A stretch of DNA of 64,000 nt from Microplitis mediator. Lineage: Eukaryota > Arthropoda > Insecta > Hymenoptera > Braconidae. Below the pieces are notes generated by a model, which was given only the letters and a program-made list of their open reading frames with translations, made no database searches and was not told where the DNA came from. Each line of letters starts with the position of its first letter. Position 1 is the stretch's first letter. The stretch spans positions 14,658,667-14,722,666 of the forward strand of contig NC_079971.1 of assembly GCF_029852145.1 (NCBI RefSeq), written 5' to 3'. This document shows positions 1 through 13,302 of this stretch, piece after piece. Both the position numbers and the translations under genes were made by a program.

Positions 1-1230
1 GTTTATCGGAGAGTTAACTGATGAAATGATAATTCGAAAAGGCATGTTGGGTTTATGAATTTTAGGTAATGCATATGCTCTTGGTAAAGTATCGTTGTGT
101 GTGATTAGAAAATTTTTTGTATCTTTGTCAATGTGTTCTAATCTAAGCCAAGTATTTCAATCAAGGTATAATCATGGTTTTTGTGTATGTTTGCTCGGTA
201 ATAGGCCAACGCAAACGCGGGGATAGTGTTGCGCCCTTTTATCATGGTTTTTGTGTGTTCCCTGTTCAGAAAATCTCATAGAATCCGATAGATTCTCATA
301 AATTCCCATAGAGATTTTAGAAGATTGAATGAGTCCTATGAGAAGTGCTATAGTTAAGTATAGGGCCAATATAGACCAACATATACGCTTGTTACCGTGT
401 TGTGCCCTTTTATCATTGTACCCTTTAATCATTTTTTTTTTATTTAAATTTTCGAAAACCATAACGAATTCGAAGGATAACTTGTCGGGGTTTTTGTGTC
501 ATAGGGATATTTTGTCAGGGATATTTTGTCGGAGGATCAAGAAGCCTGATACCTGAGCAATCGGCCCGGACAATCGGTTTTATGGATCAATCTGAAAATT
601 TCCAGGGTTTTTGAGGGTACATTAGCTGTAAAATTATCTGGCAACATGATTTTTAGGTAGATTTTTCTAAAATCTAACTATTGTATTTGTTCTCATGGTC
701 GATCATTCAAGGAATTTTGTCACAACCTATCATAATTAGTTGAGTAGGGTTCGAAAATACCATCCGTTAAAAAATTTATATATGTATGCATATGTATTTA
801 TATTTTTTTTTTGTGACAGACACTTGAAATCTACGACATTTAGCGCCTATAGCTGGCAGCAAAAAATATTAGATAAGATACAGCTGGTAAAAAAGATACC
901 TAATCGTTTTTATAGTGACGTCATCATCGGATCAAAAAATATTTTTTGGTTACATGTGCGATAGCAAACGACCAAAAAATATCGAAGTAATTTAACGAGC
1001 CATCTTGTGACAAAATTTATCATCATTTTAATTCGTCCACTTACCGACTTCTCTCTAATTTTCAACAAATACTCAAAACAATTTTACCAAATAAATAAAC
1101 GCGGATTTATAACCTGCCATTTATAGGCACTAAATATAGTAAATTTCAAATATCTGTCCCAAATCTAATGTATTTATCTAGTACAATCGAGTCTAAGACG
1201 CTCGCACTCGATAGATAAACTACTAATATA
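1..1230. other. AT-rich stretch, no gene recognised
   Basis: I see no supported gene. A diverged pair of about 40-bp repeats, each ending in a GCCCTTTTATCAT-like string, lies at about 205-243 and 374-416. A fragment of foldback family B lies at about 555-655; it matches 63870-63965 closely (shared string TGGATCAATCTGAAAATTTC). Short ORFs here have no family signature and overlap poly-T tracts. Confidence 0.5.
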
Positions 1231-2199
1231 TATTAGACTGGGCCAAAAAAATTGACTATTATTTTTTTTCATAGCTATATCGAAAATATTATTCAGAATG
1301 ACGAAAAAAAAAATTTCATGAAAGTTTGAGCCCTTAATATCAATTTTAAGAGGTCTATCATTGCTATTTTAAATTTTAATTCATAATTTTATGTTTTACG
1401 TCAGAATTGCTAAAACATTAGAGTAAAAAAATTCATTTCCACTGGTTCTTATGTAAAATTAAATTACCTACAAAAAAGGTCTGATTGAAAATTTTTGTCA
1501 GACAAGCCGTTTCCGATTAATTAAGCTTAATAAAGTGATAAATTTTTTCGATTTAACATTTTTATTTTTGAATTTTGTACTGACGAATCAATAAATATCT
1601 AATGAAAACGATGATACATTTTTGAAGAAAATTTAATGCTCTACAAAAAAGGTCTCTTAACATTTTTTGCTAAATTCACTCCTCCGAAAGTTATTCAAGA
1701 TTGAATTTGAGTCAAAACGATTTCAATAACGTTAATAACTTTCGTAGAAGTGAATTTAACAAAAAATGTTAAGAGACCTTTTTTGTAGAGCATTAAATTT
1801 CCTTTGAAAACCTGTCATCGTTTTTATTAGATATTTATTGATTTGTCAGTTACAAAATTCAAAAGTAAAAATGGTAAATCGAAAAAATATATCACTTTAT
1901 TAAGCTTAATTAATCGGAAACGGCTTGTCTGCCGAAAATTTTCAATCAGACCTTTTTTTTAGGGAATTCAATTTTACATAAGAATAAGTGGAAATTAATT
2001 TTTTTTACTCCAATGTTTTACCAATTCTGACGTAAAACATAAAATTATGAGTTAAAATTGAAAATAGCGATGATAGACCTCTTAAAATTAATATTAAGGG
2101 CTCAAACTTTCATGAAATTTTTTTTTGGCATTCTGAATAATATTGTCGATATAGCTAAGAAAAAAATAAATAGTCAATTTTTTCGGCCCAGTCTAATAT
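1231..2199. mobile_element. Foldback element, family A, copy 1
   Basis: The left end TATTAGACTGGGCCAAAAAA returns as its reverse complement at 2180-2199. The two arms stay complementary over almost the whole 970 bp, meeting near 1715. It is flanked by TA-rich DNA, as expected for an element that targets TA. No coding capacity is seen. A second copy lies at 30373-31339. The transposase source is unknown; a Tc1/mariner-like mover is possible because of the TA context. Confidence 0.8.
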
Positions 2200-2205
2200 A
2201 TATAT

Positions 2206-3140
2206 ATATGGGATATAACGCAGTTTTGAGGACACGATTACGCTTACAATTCTTATCAGATCTTAATGAAATTTTTCACACTTATTCTATGGGCGATTAT
2301 CACGGTTAAATTCGAAGATTGGCAAAATCGGTTGATTAGTTTAGAAGTTATGGCTTTTTGAAATTTCCATGATTTTTTGAAAAAATCAATTTTTTTCCAC
2401 ATTCAAGTTCATATAATTTTAGAACTTATACTCATAGACAATGTCCATAAAAAATATCTGAAAGCTTGTCTAATAAGCTTTAATTTAGGACCTTAAACTT
2501 TATATTTTGACCATTTCATCCTATAATCCGATGGCCTTGAAAATTTTAATAGAATCAAAAAATGTTGAAAATATGGGTTTCATTCCACATAACTTATGAC
2601 TTTCCCATTATAATCTAGTTTTATCAGATGTATTTTATTGTGCAAAAAACAACCTGTAAATTTCACAGTTATTTTTATATTTTAAAAGTATTCCTTTTAT
2701 TACTTATGATGTATCAAATGTACCTCTACTTCCTATGATTGTCACTGGTCTTTTCATTACAATAGCACCCAAAGTTTTTATCGGATCTTAATGAAATTTA
2801 TTGCACTTATTTTATGTGTAATTACCACGATTACGTTCGGAGATGGGCTGAATCGGTCAATTAGTTTAGAAGTTATGGCTGTTTGAAATTTTGACGATTT
2901 TTCCAAAAAATCAGTTTTTAATCACTTTTAAAGTCCATATAATTTTAAAACTAAAATTCATAGGGAATTTCTGTAAAATGGATTCTAAAGTTTGACTAAA
3001 AAGCTTTAATTTATGACCTTAAACTCTACATTTTGACCATTTCTTCCAATAATTTGATGGCCTTGAAAATTCTAATGGAATAAAAAAATCTTGAAAATAT
3101 GGTGTTCATTCTACATAACTTATGCATTTCCCATTATAAT
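2206..3140. repeat. Repeat family F, two diverged sub-units
   Basis: Two related blocks about 520 bp apart (about 2258-2396 and 2780-2914) share strings such as GATCTTAATGAAATTT and TTAGTTTAGAAGTTATGGCT. Related sequence in the other orientation occurs at about 9780-10275. Both regions contain ATATAAC-type ends near their outer borders (2213 and 10268). No ORF is present. It looks like a non-autonomous transposon relic. Confidence 0.5.
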
Positions 3141-3164
3141 ACAATTTTGCGTAGCAAGTCGCTT

Positions 3165-3777
3165 GTTACCGTTAAAGTTCTATTCAACATTGTCTCTGTC
3201 TAAATAATATTTTCTTTTCCAAAAATCACCACACGGGAAGTACCGCTCGCGTAACCACGAGAAGGCATGGGTGATTTTTATAATAATTGTTGAGTGTATA
3301 AACAGCGATTCTCGTCCGAGTGAATTGCTGGAGTCAGAGATTTAGACCGAACTTATATGAGCTAAAGACTCAACAAATTCAAAGTGTAAATCTATAAGTT
3401 AAGTTAACGGTTAAGTGTCAATTCCAGAGATTTCAGTGAAAGAAAAAGAGCCTTAGTATTAAGAACAATTTAACATCTTGTGAACTGAGTAGGGCGAGCC
3501 CATAGGGAAATACCACAAAGACCAACTTACAAGTAGGCAGCGAACAACGAAAGGTAGGTGAAAATTACAAATTTTTCTAACATATAAAATCCAAATTCTG
3601 CATCGAATATACAGAGAGGCCCCTACGGGGTTTATCGTTCGAGTTCTCACAATAAAAATAAAACCTAGAGCTAATCCTTTAGAAAGATCACCCTGTTTTC
3701 CCGTTGCCTCCCACCGAGGCCCACGCGACCATTTCCAATAATTAATTATTATTAATTAATTAAATCCGGACATAACA
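3165..3777 (+). mobile_element. LTR-like fragment, related in layout to the element 1 LTR
   Basis: The right end CCGGACATAACA matches the end of the element 1 LTR (GGCGGACATAACA). An internal string CGAAAGGTAGGTGAAA is shared with that LTR at about 40926 and looks like a splice donor. TGTATAAACA (about 3294) followed about 35 bp later by GTCAGAG fits a TATA plus initiator promoter. A 10-bp stem (AAAAATCACC at 3221 with GGTGATTTTT at 3270) encloses a 39-bp loop upstream of it. The left border is uncertain and no target duplication is seen. Confidence 0.45.
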
Positions 3778-5735
3778 AGGTCTTATATAATAATGAAAAG
3801 TTACAAAATTAAATTTTCTAAAATGATTTTAAAATTCAATCGATGAAAATTTAAAATCGGATAAAAGATTGAGTGAAATGTAGAAGAGATAGAAAGAGGA
3901 AGGACGGATACCCGCTATACATGAATTAGAGGCATAGGTAACTAAAGTCCAAGATACAAAGTCAGATATTAACATTTAAATTTTTCAATAATAATTTTAA
4001 GCAAGAAAATAAATTAACATTAAAAGAAGAAATTATTAAATTAAACACAATAAAATTATAAATCAGATCAAAACAAAAGTTAAATTAATTGGATTATTCG
4101 ATTTGTATCATGTGTGAGAAGAAATAATTAAGTTTATATAAATTGTGTGTGTGTGTGTATGTCGGAGTGTGCGAATATAGTCAATGCGGCTAATTACTTA
4201 ATTACGTGTGTGTGCAAATAATGATCCAGGGAATCAAGACATGTTGTCCACTCTATGATAGTACAGGGAACGATTTTATTATGATGATCCAGGGGAATTA
4301 TTTTAATCGTATTTCAGGGGACTTATGAGTTTGTAAGACCTCAAGTCCTTAGTTGGTAAGATGATAAAGTCTAGGGGACACATTTTATACCAAAAAATTC
4401 AATCATTTGTGATCAAAAAATTGAACTCATATATGCTTATAATTGTTTCTAATAATTTGACAACTTATCATTTTCATTTTTATAAGTTTCAACGAGCCTG
4501 ATTTTCAATATTTAACTTCTCCAGTTCTGGAAGGCCGAGTTTATCTTCCAGTGGCACCCTTGTTGATTTACAACAATTAAAAGGGGTGACCAGATTAAAC
4601 AAGTTGAAAAATACTCTGTGATAACTCACTACATAGATAAATTACTTCAATATTAAAACTATACTTAAACTGAATTTGAGAAATTTTTATGACTTTTATT
4701 CGTTAGAGATAACTATGTAAGATCTATGCACATCCAATTTTTAGAAAAACTTCAAATACAACTTCACTTCACTTAAAAATATAGTACACGAAATAAAATT
4801 AATATAAAAAAAACAAAAAGAACAATGTAATGCTCCCCATAAAAATTTAATAAATATGGTGGAATTGTTATAAAATAGAAAAGTAGAGTTAAATTTTTCA
4901 CTAAGCATCGAAAGATTATTTTTAACCATTATTAAATGTTGGTTTTCGACATTTACATGAAATACCATAGCAAAACCTATAAAAACTGTTTAAAGAGTAG
5001 AAAAAAAAAGAATATTTTCGCAATGAATCGAGTTAGTTAAGTACTTTAAGTGGTTGGCACTACATAGATTGGTATTAATTACAATTTTTTGAACTTACAT
5101 TTTTACGAAATATTTTTCACCATACCTACGCCGAAATTTACATTCCTGCTCTGTTTAGAGGAAGGAAGTCGTTCTTTCCTTTTATGAGAAAACAAATGAT
5201 AAAAATTAGTGCATGTACCATTTTTTTTTCAAACAGAGGCTAAAATTTACACTTTCAGGTGCAGATCTGGCGATAAAATTGTATACATGCCACGGAGGAA
5301 AGTAGTACGACTAAGTCGGCGTGTTTGCCACCCTTGCATTCGGCTCGGGTAAATAAGTCCATACGCGATTGGAAGGTCCTATTTTTTTCCCTTGGTGTGT
5401 GATATCCTAATCAATTATCAAAAAACGTAGACTTTTAAAAAAAAAAAAAAAAATATGCCATCTGGCAGCCAGGATGGAAGTTATAATTTTGAAAATTTTC
5501 AGCACTGCCCTTATTTTTCTCTAGCTAGCTCTTAGTTTAATACGAAGGTGACGAAATTTAAATTCAAGATTTTTTATTCGTGATTTGAATATTGCTAGTA
5601 TTCTAATATATTTATTAGAGTGTTTCATATTTAGGCGATATTTTAAATAATATGAAAAAACAAATTTTGTTCAGTTTCAAATTTTTTACCACGGTAATGG
5701 CTCATTGTACAAATAAGCCCAGCATACACTTCTCT
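3778..5735. other. Unassigned AT-rich DNA with a short GT microsatellite
   Basis: No coding region is supported. A (GT)n run lies at about 4145-4160 and a poly-A run at about 5438-5453. The short ORF at 4741-4968 on the minus strand has no recognisable features. Confidence 0.4.
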
Positions 5736-5739
5736 AGGG

Positions 5740-6255
5740 AATTTCACGCTCTACAAAAAAAGTCTCTTATCATTTTTTGCTAAATCCATCTGTTCAAAAG
5801 TTATTGGACCTCGAAGTCAAGTTAGAGTAAATTTTGAGATCTTTTTACTTTTTCGGCGAAACTATTGGACTTATCATAAAATGCCATACAATTTTTTTTG
5901 TAGACAATTTTATTTCCTACAAATTATCTCTGATAAATTTTTTTTCAATTCTGCATTATTTTCTAGTTATTTCCTTTTTAATGCCAAGCCCTTAAAATCG
6001 ATCAGAACACTATTTTTTTAGGAGCTTGAAATCTTAATGGAAATAACTAGGAAGCAATGCAAAATTAGAAAAAATTTATTTAAGATAATTTGTAGGAAGT
6101 AGAATTGTCTACAAAAAAGATTCTATGAAATTTTATGATAAGTCTAATAGTTTTGCCAAAAAAGTAAAAAGATCTCGGAATTTACTTTAACTTGACTTCA
6201 AAGTCCAATAACTTTTAAACAGATGGATTTATCAAAAAATGAAAAGACCATTCGG
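5740..6255. mobile_element. Foldback element, family E
   Basis: Arms of about 250 bp are inverted about a centre near 6005. The left arm string CTCTACAAAAAAAGTCTCTT and the right arm string with AAAAGACC are degenerate partners. The module with CTACAAAAAA, GTCTCTTA and AAGTTATT is shared with family A and with 23440-24600 and 29860-30130, so these families have a common origin or have exchanged parts. No ORF. Confidence 0.6.
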
Positions 6256-6795
6256 CAGCCGAAATGGAAGTAGATTTCTCATTATTTGATTTTTTTCACC
6301 TTTCAAATAAAAGTTAATAACAAAATAAAATTTTTTTTGACATTTTCTTAAAAATTCTCAAAATGATAAAACAAAAAATCTGTCTATCGGTTGACCCTGC
6401 GGGCCAGCCCCAAAACTTTCCGCTATTTTCGAGCTCAAGGAGCTCGAAAACATTGTTGTGAGCACATTTTCGAGCTCTTCGAGCTCGAAAATACTATTGT
6501 ATCCTATTCTTTTCGCAAAAAACCGTTTTTTGGCATTTCTTTTGCCCGCGATATCTCACGAACGAATAAACCGATTTTGAAGGTTGAGGCGGAACTCGAC
6601 GCGTTTTATTGAGTTCTAGAGCTGATTAGATTTTGAAGTCGATCGTTCGAGTCGTTTCTGAGAAATCAATAAAAAACTAAAAAAAAAAAAGTTTTGTTTC
6701 CGTAATTCGCCAATATTTTCAAATCTACTTGATCAAATGATCTGAAATTTTTAGAAAAGTTGATGGCCAACAAGCTCTTTCGATTTCCACCTTAA

Positions 6796-8792
6796 CCCTT
6801 CGGAACCATCGTATAGAGAGATTCTCTCACACTTTTTTTAAAACTTTTTTTTCTTTCTAAATTCAAATGGAACGACCCCCTGAAACTTTTTTTACCTTAC
6901 TAAAATTTAATGCTCTAAATGATACTAAAAAAACAAAATTTTTTTAACTTGGAATATAAAGAAAAAAAATTATTTGTTTATTAACTGTGAGAGTTTCTCT
7001 CATCGCGTGAGTTAAGTCAGGCACAAAAAAATTGCTGTTTGTATGACTTCGTTTCATTTCGGCTGTCTCCGTGGTTTCTAGCCGCTATTTTGAATGTATA
7101 TAGATTGTAACGTAAATATTTCTTAAAACTCAATTAAACCCAATAATTACTGAAAACTTTTTACTCAATAAATTTACTCCAAAACTCAAAACTCAAATTA
7201 CTCAAAATCGGGCTACGTTACACTTCGCCCACAAATCACCCCTCTCATCTCCTCCAGATCCTGACGGGCGCCAGCCGACTTTTATTTCCCGGGTATCGGC
7301 AACCGGTCTAAACGTACACGTAAATTAAAACCTATAACCTATACCCTTTGGAGATGAGAGACATGACCGGTGGTAGCGGCATGTCCTGGTGCGCTCAGTA
7401 TGCTAGGTTGTGAAGAGAGGGTCGTGGTTCTTTTCATGCGAAAGAAGCCGATTAATTAACTAATCCAAAAGACATAAAATAACAAAACAAAACTAAATAA
7501 AATGTAATAAAGATAACGCGAGAGCGACGCGGAGGGCCCAAAAGACCCGCGGTCCAATACTCTCGGTCCATCACGCAAATAAATACCTGGGCAAGACATC
7601 GGGAACCTCTAGACGACGACGAATCACAAACTTAATACACTACTAAAAGAAAGATAAACTAAAATAAAATATAAATAAATAATGCGGTAATTTGCGACAA
7701 CTATCACGACAAACGGCTCCAAGAGCACCATACACAGAGCTACAGGCTCCAAAACGACGAAAGGTCTAGGGTGGCGGTCGAGGTCCACCGTGGCGACTCT
7801 CCGACTCACTACCGCTCACTCTAAAACTCCAAACTCGACTACTGGGTCGACTCGTACACGGGCGACGCCAGGTCTCAACTGTTCTCCTCAACGGTACTCG
7901 CACAACTGTTTCACGATAATCTCCCACTCTAACTCGCTTACTCTACTCCATCTCTTTCAATCCTACATTCTCGCTTCTCCATCCATTCTTACCTTCACAA
8001 ACATACAAGCCGTGGACTCATGGGCCTTCCCGTAATGTCACTCCCCGTGATATCCGAAGTTAGCGGATTGTTGGCTTCCTCGAGCATCGCAAACGAGGCC
8101 TACCATCCCCCAATAACCGTACACGTACCCCAGCTAACTTCGGGTACCACCATGAAGGGGCGGCAACATCTCAGTCGCACCTCCGCAATCACCACGTCAA
8201 TTCCGAGGGCTAAGCCTGGGCCTAGTCGTCATCACTGGTCGGGAGGCACGTTATCTTGGCCACTATCCGCGACACAGCTAGACATCCCTCGTTAAATCCA
8301 CGCTCCATCTCACATACACTCCAAAAACATAGCCCATACTATACACGTACTCTATCACACATTTATCTTACCATACACATTTATACTCCGTATCCTCTCT
8401 ATTCATTATCCACTAAACTCAACTCGACACACTTACTCACTTTTTCTCTCACTATCACACCGACTTACACGTACTCCAACCTTAAACTCCATACATTCGG
8501 CAATGTAACGTCACAAGATATACAAATAAACAGTATTCTAAAAGTTGTTTACAAGTGTACCTGTATACCAGTATTTTAATTGAAATACAGTAAGTCATAA
8601 TTTGTAAAGAATTATTATTTAATTCTTAGTATTCAAATAAATGATACTATATGTTGTATTTTGCTTGATATATAACCTATAATTGTTTAAATATTTTTTG
8701 AATTTTGCTCTTGGCGCTTGCGCAATAGTCGTGAGATTTTCTCTCATCACGATAGCAATGACTGTGGTACGGGAGACGTATGTTCTGAAGGG
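6796..8792. mobile_element. TTAA-flanked DNA transposon, non-autonomous
   Basis: TTAA occurs at 6792-6795 and 8793-8796. The ends are imperfect inverted repeats: CCCTTCGGAACCAT on the left and CCCTTCAGAACATA as the reverse complement on the right. Just inside lie related GAGAGA...TCTCAC blocks. A TTAA duplication with CCC termini is characteristic of piggyBac; Kolobok elements also use TTAA. No transposase ORF is visible. The interior (about 7230-8510) is unusually rich in C on the plus strand, with ORFs of 81-107 codons lacking any family signature. A 117-bp piece with TGTAACGTA/TACGTTACA ends lies at 7106-7222. Confidence 0.65.
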
Positions 8793-8836
8793 TTAACCAT
8801 CCAAATCGGTTCATTAGTTGAAAAGTTATAAGCCGG

Positions 8837-8895
8837 TCACACACATACATACACACACACACACACACAAACACACACATACACGTACATACAGA
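8837..8895. repeat. CA-rich microsatellite
   Basis: Imperfect (CA)n with CATA variants, inside family G copy 1. Copy 2 has a GTAT/GTAC-rich run in the matching place (about 18940-18985, opposite orientation), so the microsatellite is part of the family. Confidence 0.8.
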
Positions 8896-9047
8896 CACTC
8901 GAACATCGTTCTGAAAATAGTCAGAATAGCTCCCTAGGACCTCAAAACGTCGACATCTGATGGAATTTCGATTTTCGCAAATCGGCGTGAAAACAATAAC
9001 TTCCCAATTTTTCGAAAATCGTCGATTTTCTTAGCGGGAAGTTAAAA

Positions 9048-10287
9048 AAATCGAAAAATTATAAGTATAATGCCATAAATTGAAGCTAACTAAATGAGCT
9101 TCAGAAGAATTTTTGATGATAATGCACTATATGTTTTAATTCGACGTTATTTAAAGATACCTATGCATATGTAAAAACTATCGGACCATTGGTATTTCAG
9201 ATCCTATTCGAAGAATTATGACAGATTATGGTTTTTTTCCTCAAAAATTCTACCATAAGGACAAAGGCAATAATTTCCTTTTAATGAAATCCACTATTTA
9301 AATAATCTATGATTAAAATTTGATTCTAATATATCAAAGTGTCATACTTGAAATTAGAACTAATAGTTGAAATAAAAAGCCCATTAGAATATCAAACGAC
9401 CAGTAGATATAGAGAATTTTATCATCATAACTAATGTTAATCTTGTTATTGATATATTATATCATTTTTACACTATTAATAAAACTAAATTGTATATCCC
9501 TACTGAATTAAGATGTTTGGATTTCATAAGTGTCACACTGCAATAATATAAATTTAAGTAGCTCCAAAAATTTACTAAGAAGTAGGAGAACTAATGCAAT
9601 AGCAAAATTTCATTAAATGAATGGTAAAATAAGTAATTTCATTGGTCTAAGCACATATATAGGCATGGAAATTAAAAGTTATTTGAAAGGCTTTCAGATG
9701 AATTGTATAGAAAGTCGATAAGATATCACATTCAGAAGATATTGAAGAAAGAATAAGTAAAAATATAAATTTTGGACATTTGGAAATTTTTGAATTGCTA
9801 TAACTTGTAAACTAATCGACGGATTGAGCTCATTTTCAAACTAGAACAAGGTAGTCACCCACAGAATACGTATACTAAGTTCTAAGGTGATCGGTTAAAA
9901 ATTGTGGCTATAATCAAAGTGAAAACCTGCATAAAATTAGTTTTTAGAATATTTTGTAAATGTTCAAAACCATTTATGTATTAGAAAAAATGGTCAAATC
10001 AATGAGTTGTATAGTCAAAATTGTAGGCAATCGAACGAGCTTTCACAAAGAACGAACAAAAATGAGCTATCTCTTTCCGTTTGAAAGTGACATCCAGTTA
10101 AATAAGTAAACAAATTTTTTTTGGAAATTTCACAAAAATTCAATTCACCATAACTTCTAAACTTATGGGCCGAATTGGCTCATCTTCGAACTTATCCAAG
10201 GTAATCATCCATAGACTAAGTATACTAAGTTCCATTAAGATCGGTGTAGGATTACGGATGCTATCGTTGGAGAACAGCGGGTTATAT
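9048..10287. other. AT-rich DNA with family F-like sequence
   Basis: No gene is supported. Two related blocks (about 9790-9890 and 10145-10240) share GTATACTAAGTTC and a preceding CCA-AGACTAAG/CAGAATACG segment. They resemble the family F sub-units at 2258-2914 in inverse orientation. Confidence 0.4.
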
Positions 10288-11975
10288 TGTATATTAGACT
10301 GTGCCAAATGAACTCGATGTTTTGTTTTTTTTTTTTCGGTCCCATACGAAAATTAGGTTGTCTCACTAAAAAAAAAATCCTGAAAAAATTTCAGCTTGAT
10401 ATATCTGTTTTTCAGTTAGTGCTCGCGTAAATAAGAATTTTCTAATAAAATTGTTTTTCATCCCAACTTAATATTTTACAACTCATTAAATATAACTGAT
10501 TAAAAAATGGCCAAGGTGCCATTTTGTGGGGGATTCAGTTCTCTACAAAAGTAACTTTTGATCGAATGAAAAACATCAGCCAATTTTTTTCTGCAGCCAT
10601 TTGAACCTAATTTTTTTTCAAAATTTACATTTATATTTACTATTAAACGCTTAGAAAACTATGTTGCTGTGTATGGAACTCATTGAATTCAATTTCTCTA
10701 GGAACCTTTGTGATCCCAAGGAATAGTTTTCATATTTGACGTAATAAAACTAACATTAAACTATTGATATTAACGATATTTCTAACAATACTTTTTCGTC
10801 GTTTGGCCATTTTTCGCATTTAATCTTTCTAGTAATTTTTTTCTGCATTAGAATATCGTTCGTAATTGTGATTTTGAGATTCTCATACTGCTGATCAAAA
10901 ATTATTACTTTATTGATAAAAATATACATTGTTTATCACAATAAAATACTTATAAAAATTTAGATAAAGGAAAAAGTGATGTTTTAATTGTGCAAAAAAG
11001 TTTTTATCGATTCTGTTACTAGTTTTTAAGAGCTCATGATTTGTCAGGAGATTCTATTGCAAACAATCTGAAAGTTGCCTACAATGGGCAGCAACAACTT
11101 GTAGTAGAAATTATTGACTTCATCTATTTATTGATTAATTAAAATTTTGTATCAAATCGGTGGTTTTTTGCTGTTAACTCATGAACGGTTGAGTTTAGAG
11201 AACAAAAGTACATGACCTTTTTAGTAGGAAATTTTGTTTTCTATAAAAAAGGTCTAATGACTTATAGCTGTAAAACTATTATTTTATAAAATATATGACC
11301 TTAAAGTTATTTAAATTTTTAATCTTAGCTAAATTTCGAGATTAATTGTTTTATAATTAAATAATATTCATATTTGTAATAGTTTTTTGTCTTATTTTAT
11401 CCATTACTTGATAAAAAAAAAATCAAAATGTTTAAGACATTCAAAATTAAGTATTGACAATCTATTTTTGGAATGGATTCGAAATAAAATGGGTTTTTAA
11501 GTTTATATATTTAATAAAATAATAGTTTTACAGCTATGAGTCATTGAACCTTTTTTATAGAAAACTAAATTTCCTACAAAAGAGGTTATGTACTTTTTTT
11601 CTCTAAACTTGACCGTTCATGAGTTAACTTAAAAAAATCACCTATTTGATACAAAATTTGACATTAATGACTCACAGAAGAGCTAGAGTTGAACTCAGAG
11701 CTAAGCAGATACTGGCTTTTTTGAAGAGCATACAATTCTCTTTAAAAAAAACTTTGGGCCGACACGATACATAAATGTAGGGCTGAGTTTTATTCATTGA
11801 AAAGGAAAAAAACTAAATTTACGTGCTTTTAGCATGGAAAAACTTCGACGACGTTGTTCCAGTGGTTAATATTAATATTAAGAGCTCCAATTTGGTCTAA
11901 ATTTTCATTTTAGCACATAGAACAAGATTTTGATGGGGAGTGAAAAAAAAATGTTCGTTTCAAACGGAACACCCT
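10288..11975. mobile_element. Foldback element with family A-like start
   Basis: It begins TATTAGACTGTGCC, close to family A. The inner arms at about 11143-11290 and 11510-11660 are complementary (for example CATGAACGGTTGAG against CTTGACCGTTCATGAG). The outer parts do not pair well, so it may be two elements or a rearranged one. It ends at about CCCTAATATATTGA. No ORF. Confidence 0.5.
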
Positions 11976-12927
11976 AATATATTGAGATAATGTGAATTGT
12001 CTTCGTCGCCTTCAGCCTTGCGGTTCCCGCTTTTATCCGTCTCGTTGCCGTCTAATGTCACATGTCATAGTGCCGTGGTCACATGACAACTTGTTACGTC
12101 GACGCATGCCTGTCGAGAGGAAGTGGGGACAGAGTCAGGAGGCTAGCCCTATGCCCAAAAATTATCGGTCACCACTTCGATCCTGGATTAATTAGCATTC
12201 AGACGTCTTTATTATTTAGTATCGATTATTAATCAGGCAATTACACTTGCAATATTAACGTACTTTATATTTTGTAAAATTTATATTTCGTTCTGGCAAT
12301 TAACTTGCAAAGTAATGTTTTATTGTTTATTAATTATTAATTATAATTAAATTTAAGTGTATTGAAAGCATTATACGTTACCGGTGACATATTCGCGGTA
12401 ATAAAATTAGAATTAAATAATAAAATCAGTGTATGATAAGGATTTATTCCACGTGGCTACTACTGCGTATCCTGCGTTCCAGCCAGGACTATTAAAATTG
12501 TATTCTGCGTGAGACGTCATTGTAAGTAATTAAACTTATTATAATTGGCAATAAATTTGCACATTGTCCTAATAAATTCCTTGTTCTATTCATCATCTTA
12601 TTCTATCCATATTTCAATATACTGGTAAGATTATTTAATATAATTAAATAGTTATTAATTAAATTAGAAATAATAAGTAATTCAGCTATAAGAAAGCAGC
12701 ATATAAATTATCAGCCGTGAGGTAAGTTGATAAGCCCCCTTTTTTATACGTTGCCGAGTTTGAATAAGTGCGGGTCTTTGCTTTGCAAGAACCCCAGCCC
12801 ACTGCTCTGTCCAGCATAAAATAAAATTTGTTAGAGGCCAGCCTAAGCCAGGGTTCAACCCGCGAATTCTGGTGGCTGCTGGTAAAAATCGCGAAAACAA
12901 AAGCGATTTGTCTCAATATATACATAT
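11976..12927. other. Unassigned, moderately GC-richer at the start
   Basis: 12000-12190 is richer in GC than its surroundings, and a 67-codon ORF starts at 11992, but no family is recognised. 12730-12880 contains a GGGTTCAACCC string that resembles a polymerase III B box, without a convincing A box. It may be part of an LTR or SINE relic. Confidence 0.3.
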
Positions 12928-13181
12928 ATTTAGTGTTTGGGGTAAAAATGTAAGTTATTAAAACCAGTTAATTGTACTAAACAAATGGTTTATTTGAATA
13001 ACGAAAGTAACACAGTAATTGTAAGTATACAGTAAAGAAAAAAAGCTTGGATGCGTGTATGCAGTCCAACGGTCTAATACTTATTTTCTCTACGAATGAG
13101 GTAGAGTGGATAAATGAAAAATCGATGTTCAACGTACACTGCCGAAAATTATCGATCGCTTCAGTTCGTAGCAACGCTACA
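12928..13181 (-). repeat. 3' LTR of the CsRn1-like element
   Basis: Aligns along its length with 16524-16777, both 254 bp, with scattered substitutions consistent with an old insertion. On the minus strand it starts TGTAGCGTTGC and ends CACTAAAT. Confidence 0.85.
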
Positions 13182-13202
13182 GAACTCCCCTCGTTTTTTT
13201 TT
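13182..13202 (-). promoter_or_regulatory. Polypurine tract
   Basis: On the minus strand, A-rich sequence followed by ACGAGGGGAGTTC lies directly before the 3' LTR, where second-strand priming is expected. Confidence 0.65.
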
Positions 13203-13302
13203 TTTTAATTTAATACACGATAATTAAAGTAATGGAATATTTACAAATGATATGAATAAATAAATAATTAAATGGATAAATATATAATAAAGTGGTGAAT
13301 TA

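Larger units (their letters stand above)
6386..9047 (-). mobile_element. Repeat family G, copy 1, split by a TTAA insertion
   Basis: The left end ATCGGTTGACCCTGCGGGCC and the right end TTAGCGGGAAGTTAA match, in reverse, the ends of copy 2 at 18792-19745. It carries GAGCTCGAAAA palindromes at about 6428-6495 and the phrase CACGAACGAATAAACCGATT, also seen in copy 2. Without the nested 6796-8792 element it is about 660 bp. It is non-coding and the transposition mechanism is unknown. Confidence 0.6.

Noticed and set aside
7790..8579. Chain of three plus-strand ORFs of 81-107 codons
   Set aside because: Low-complexity C-rich sequence, overlapping frames, no motif, inside a TTAA element.
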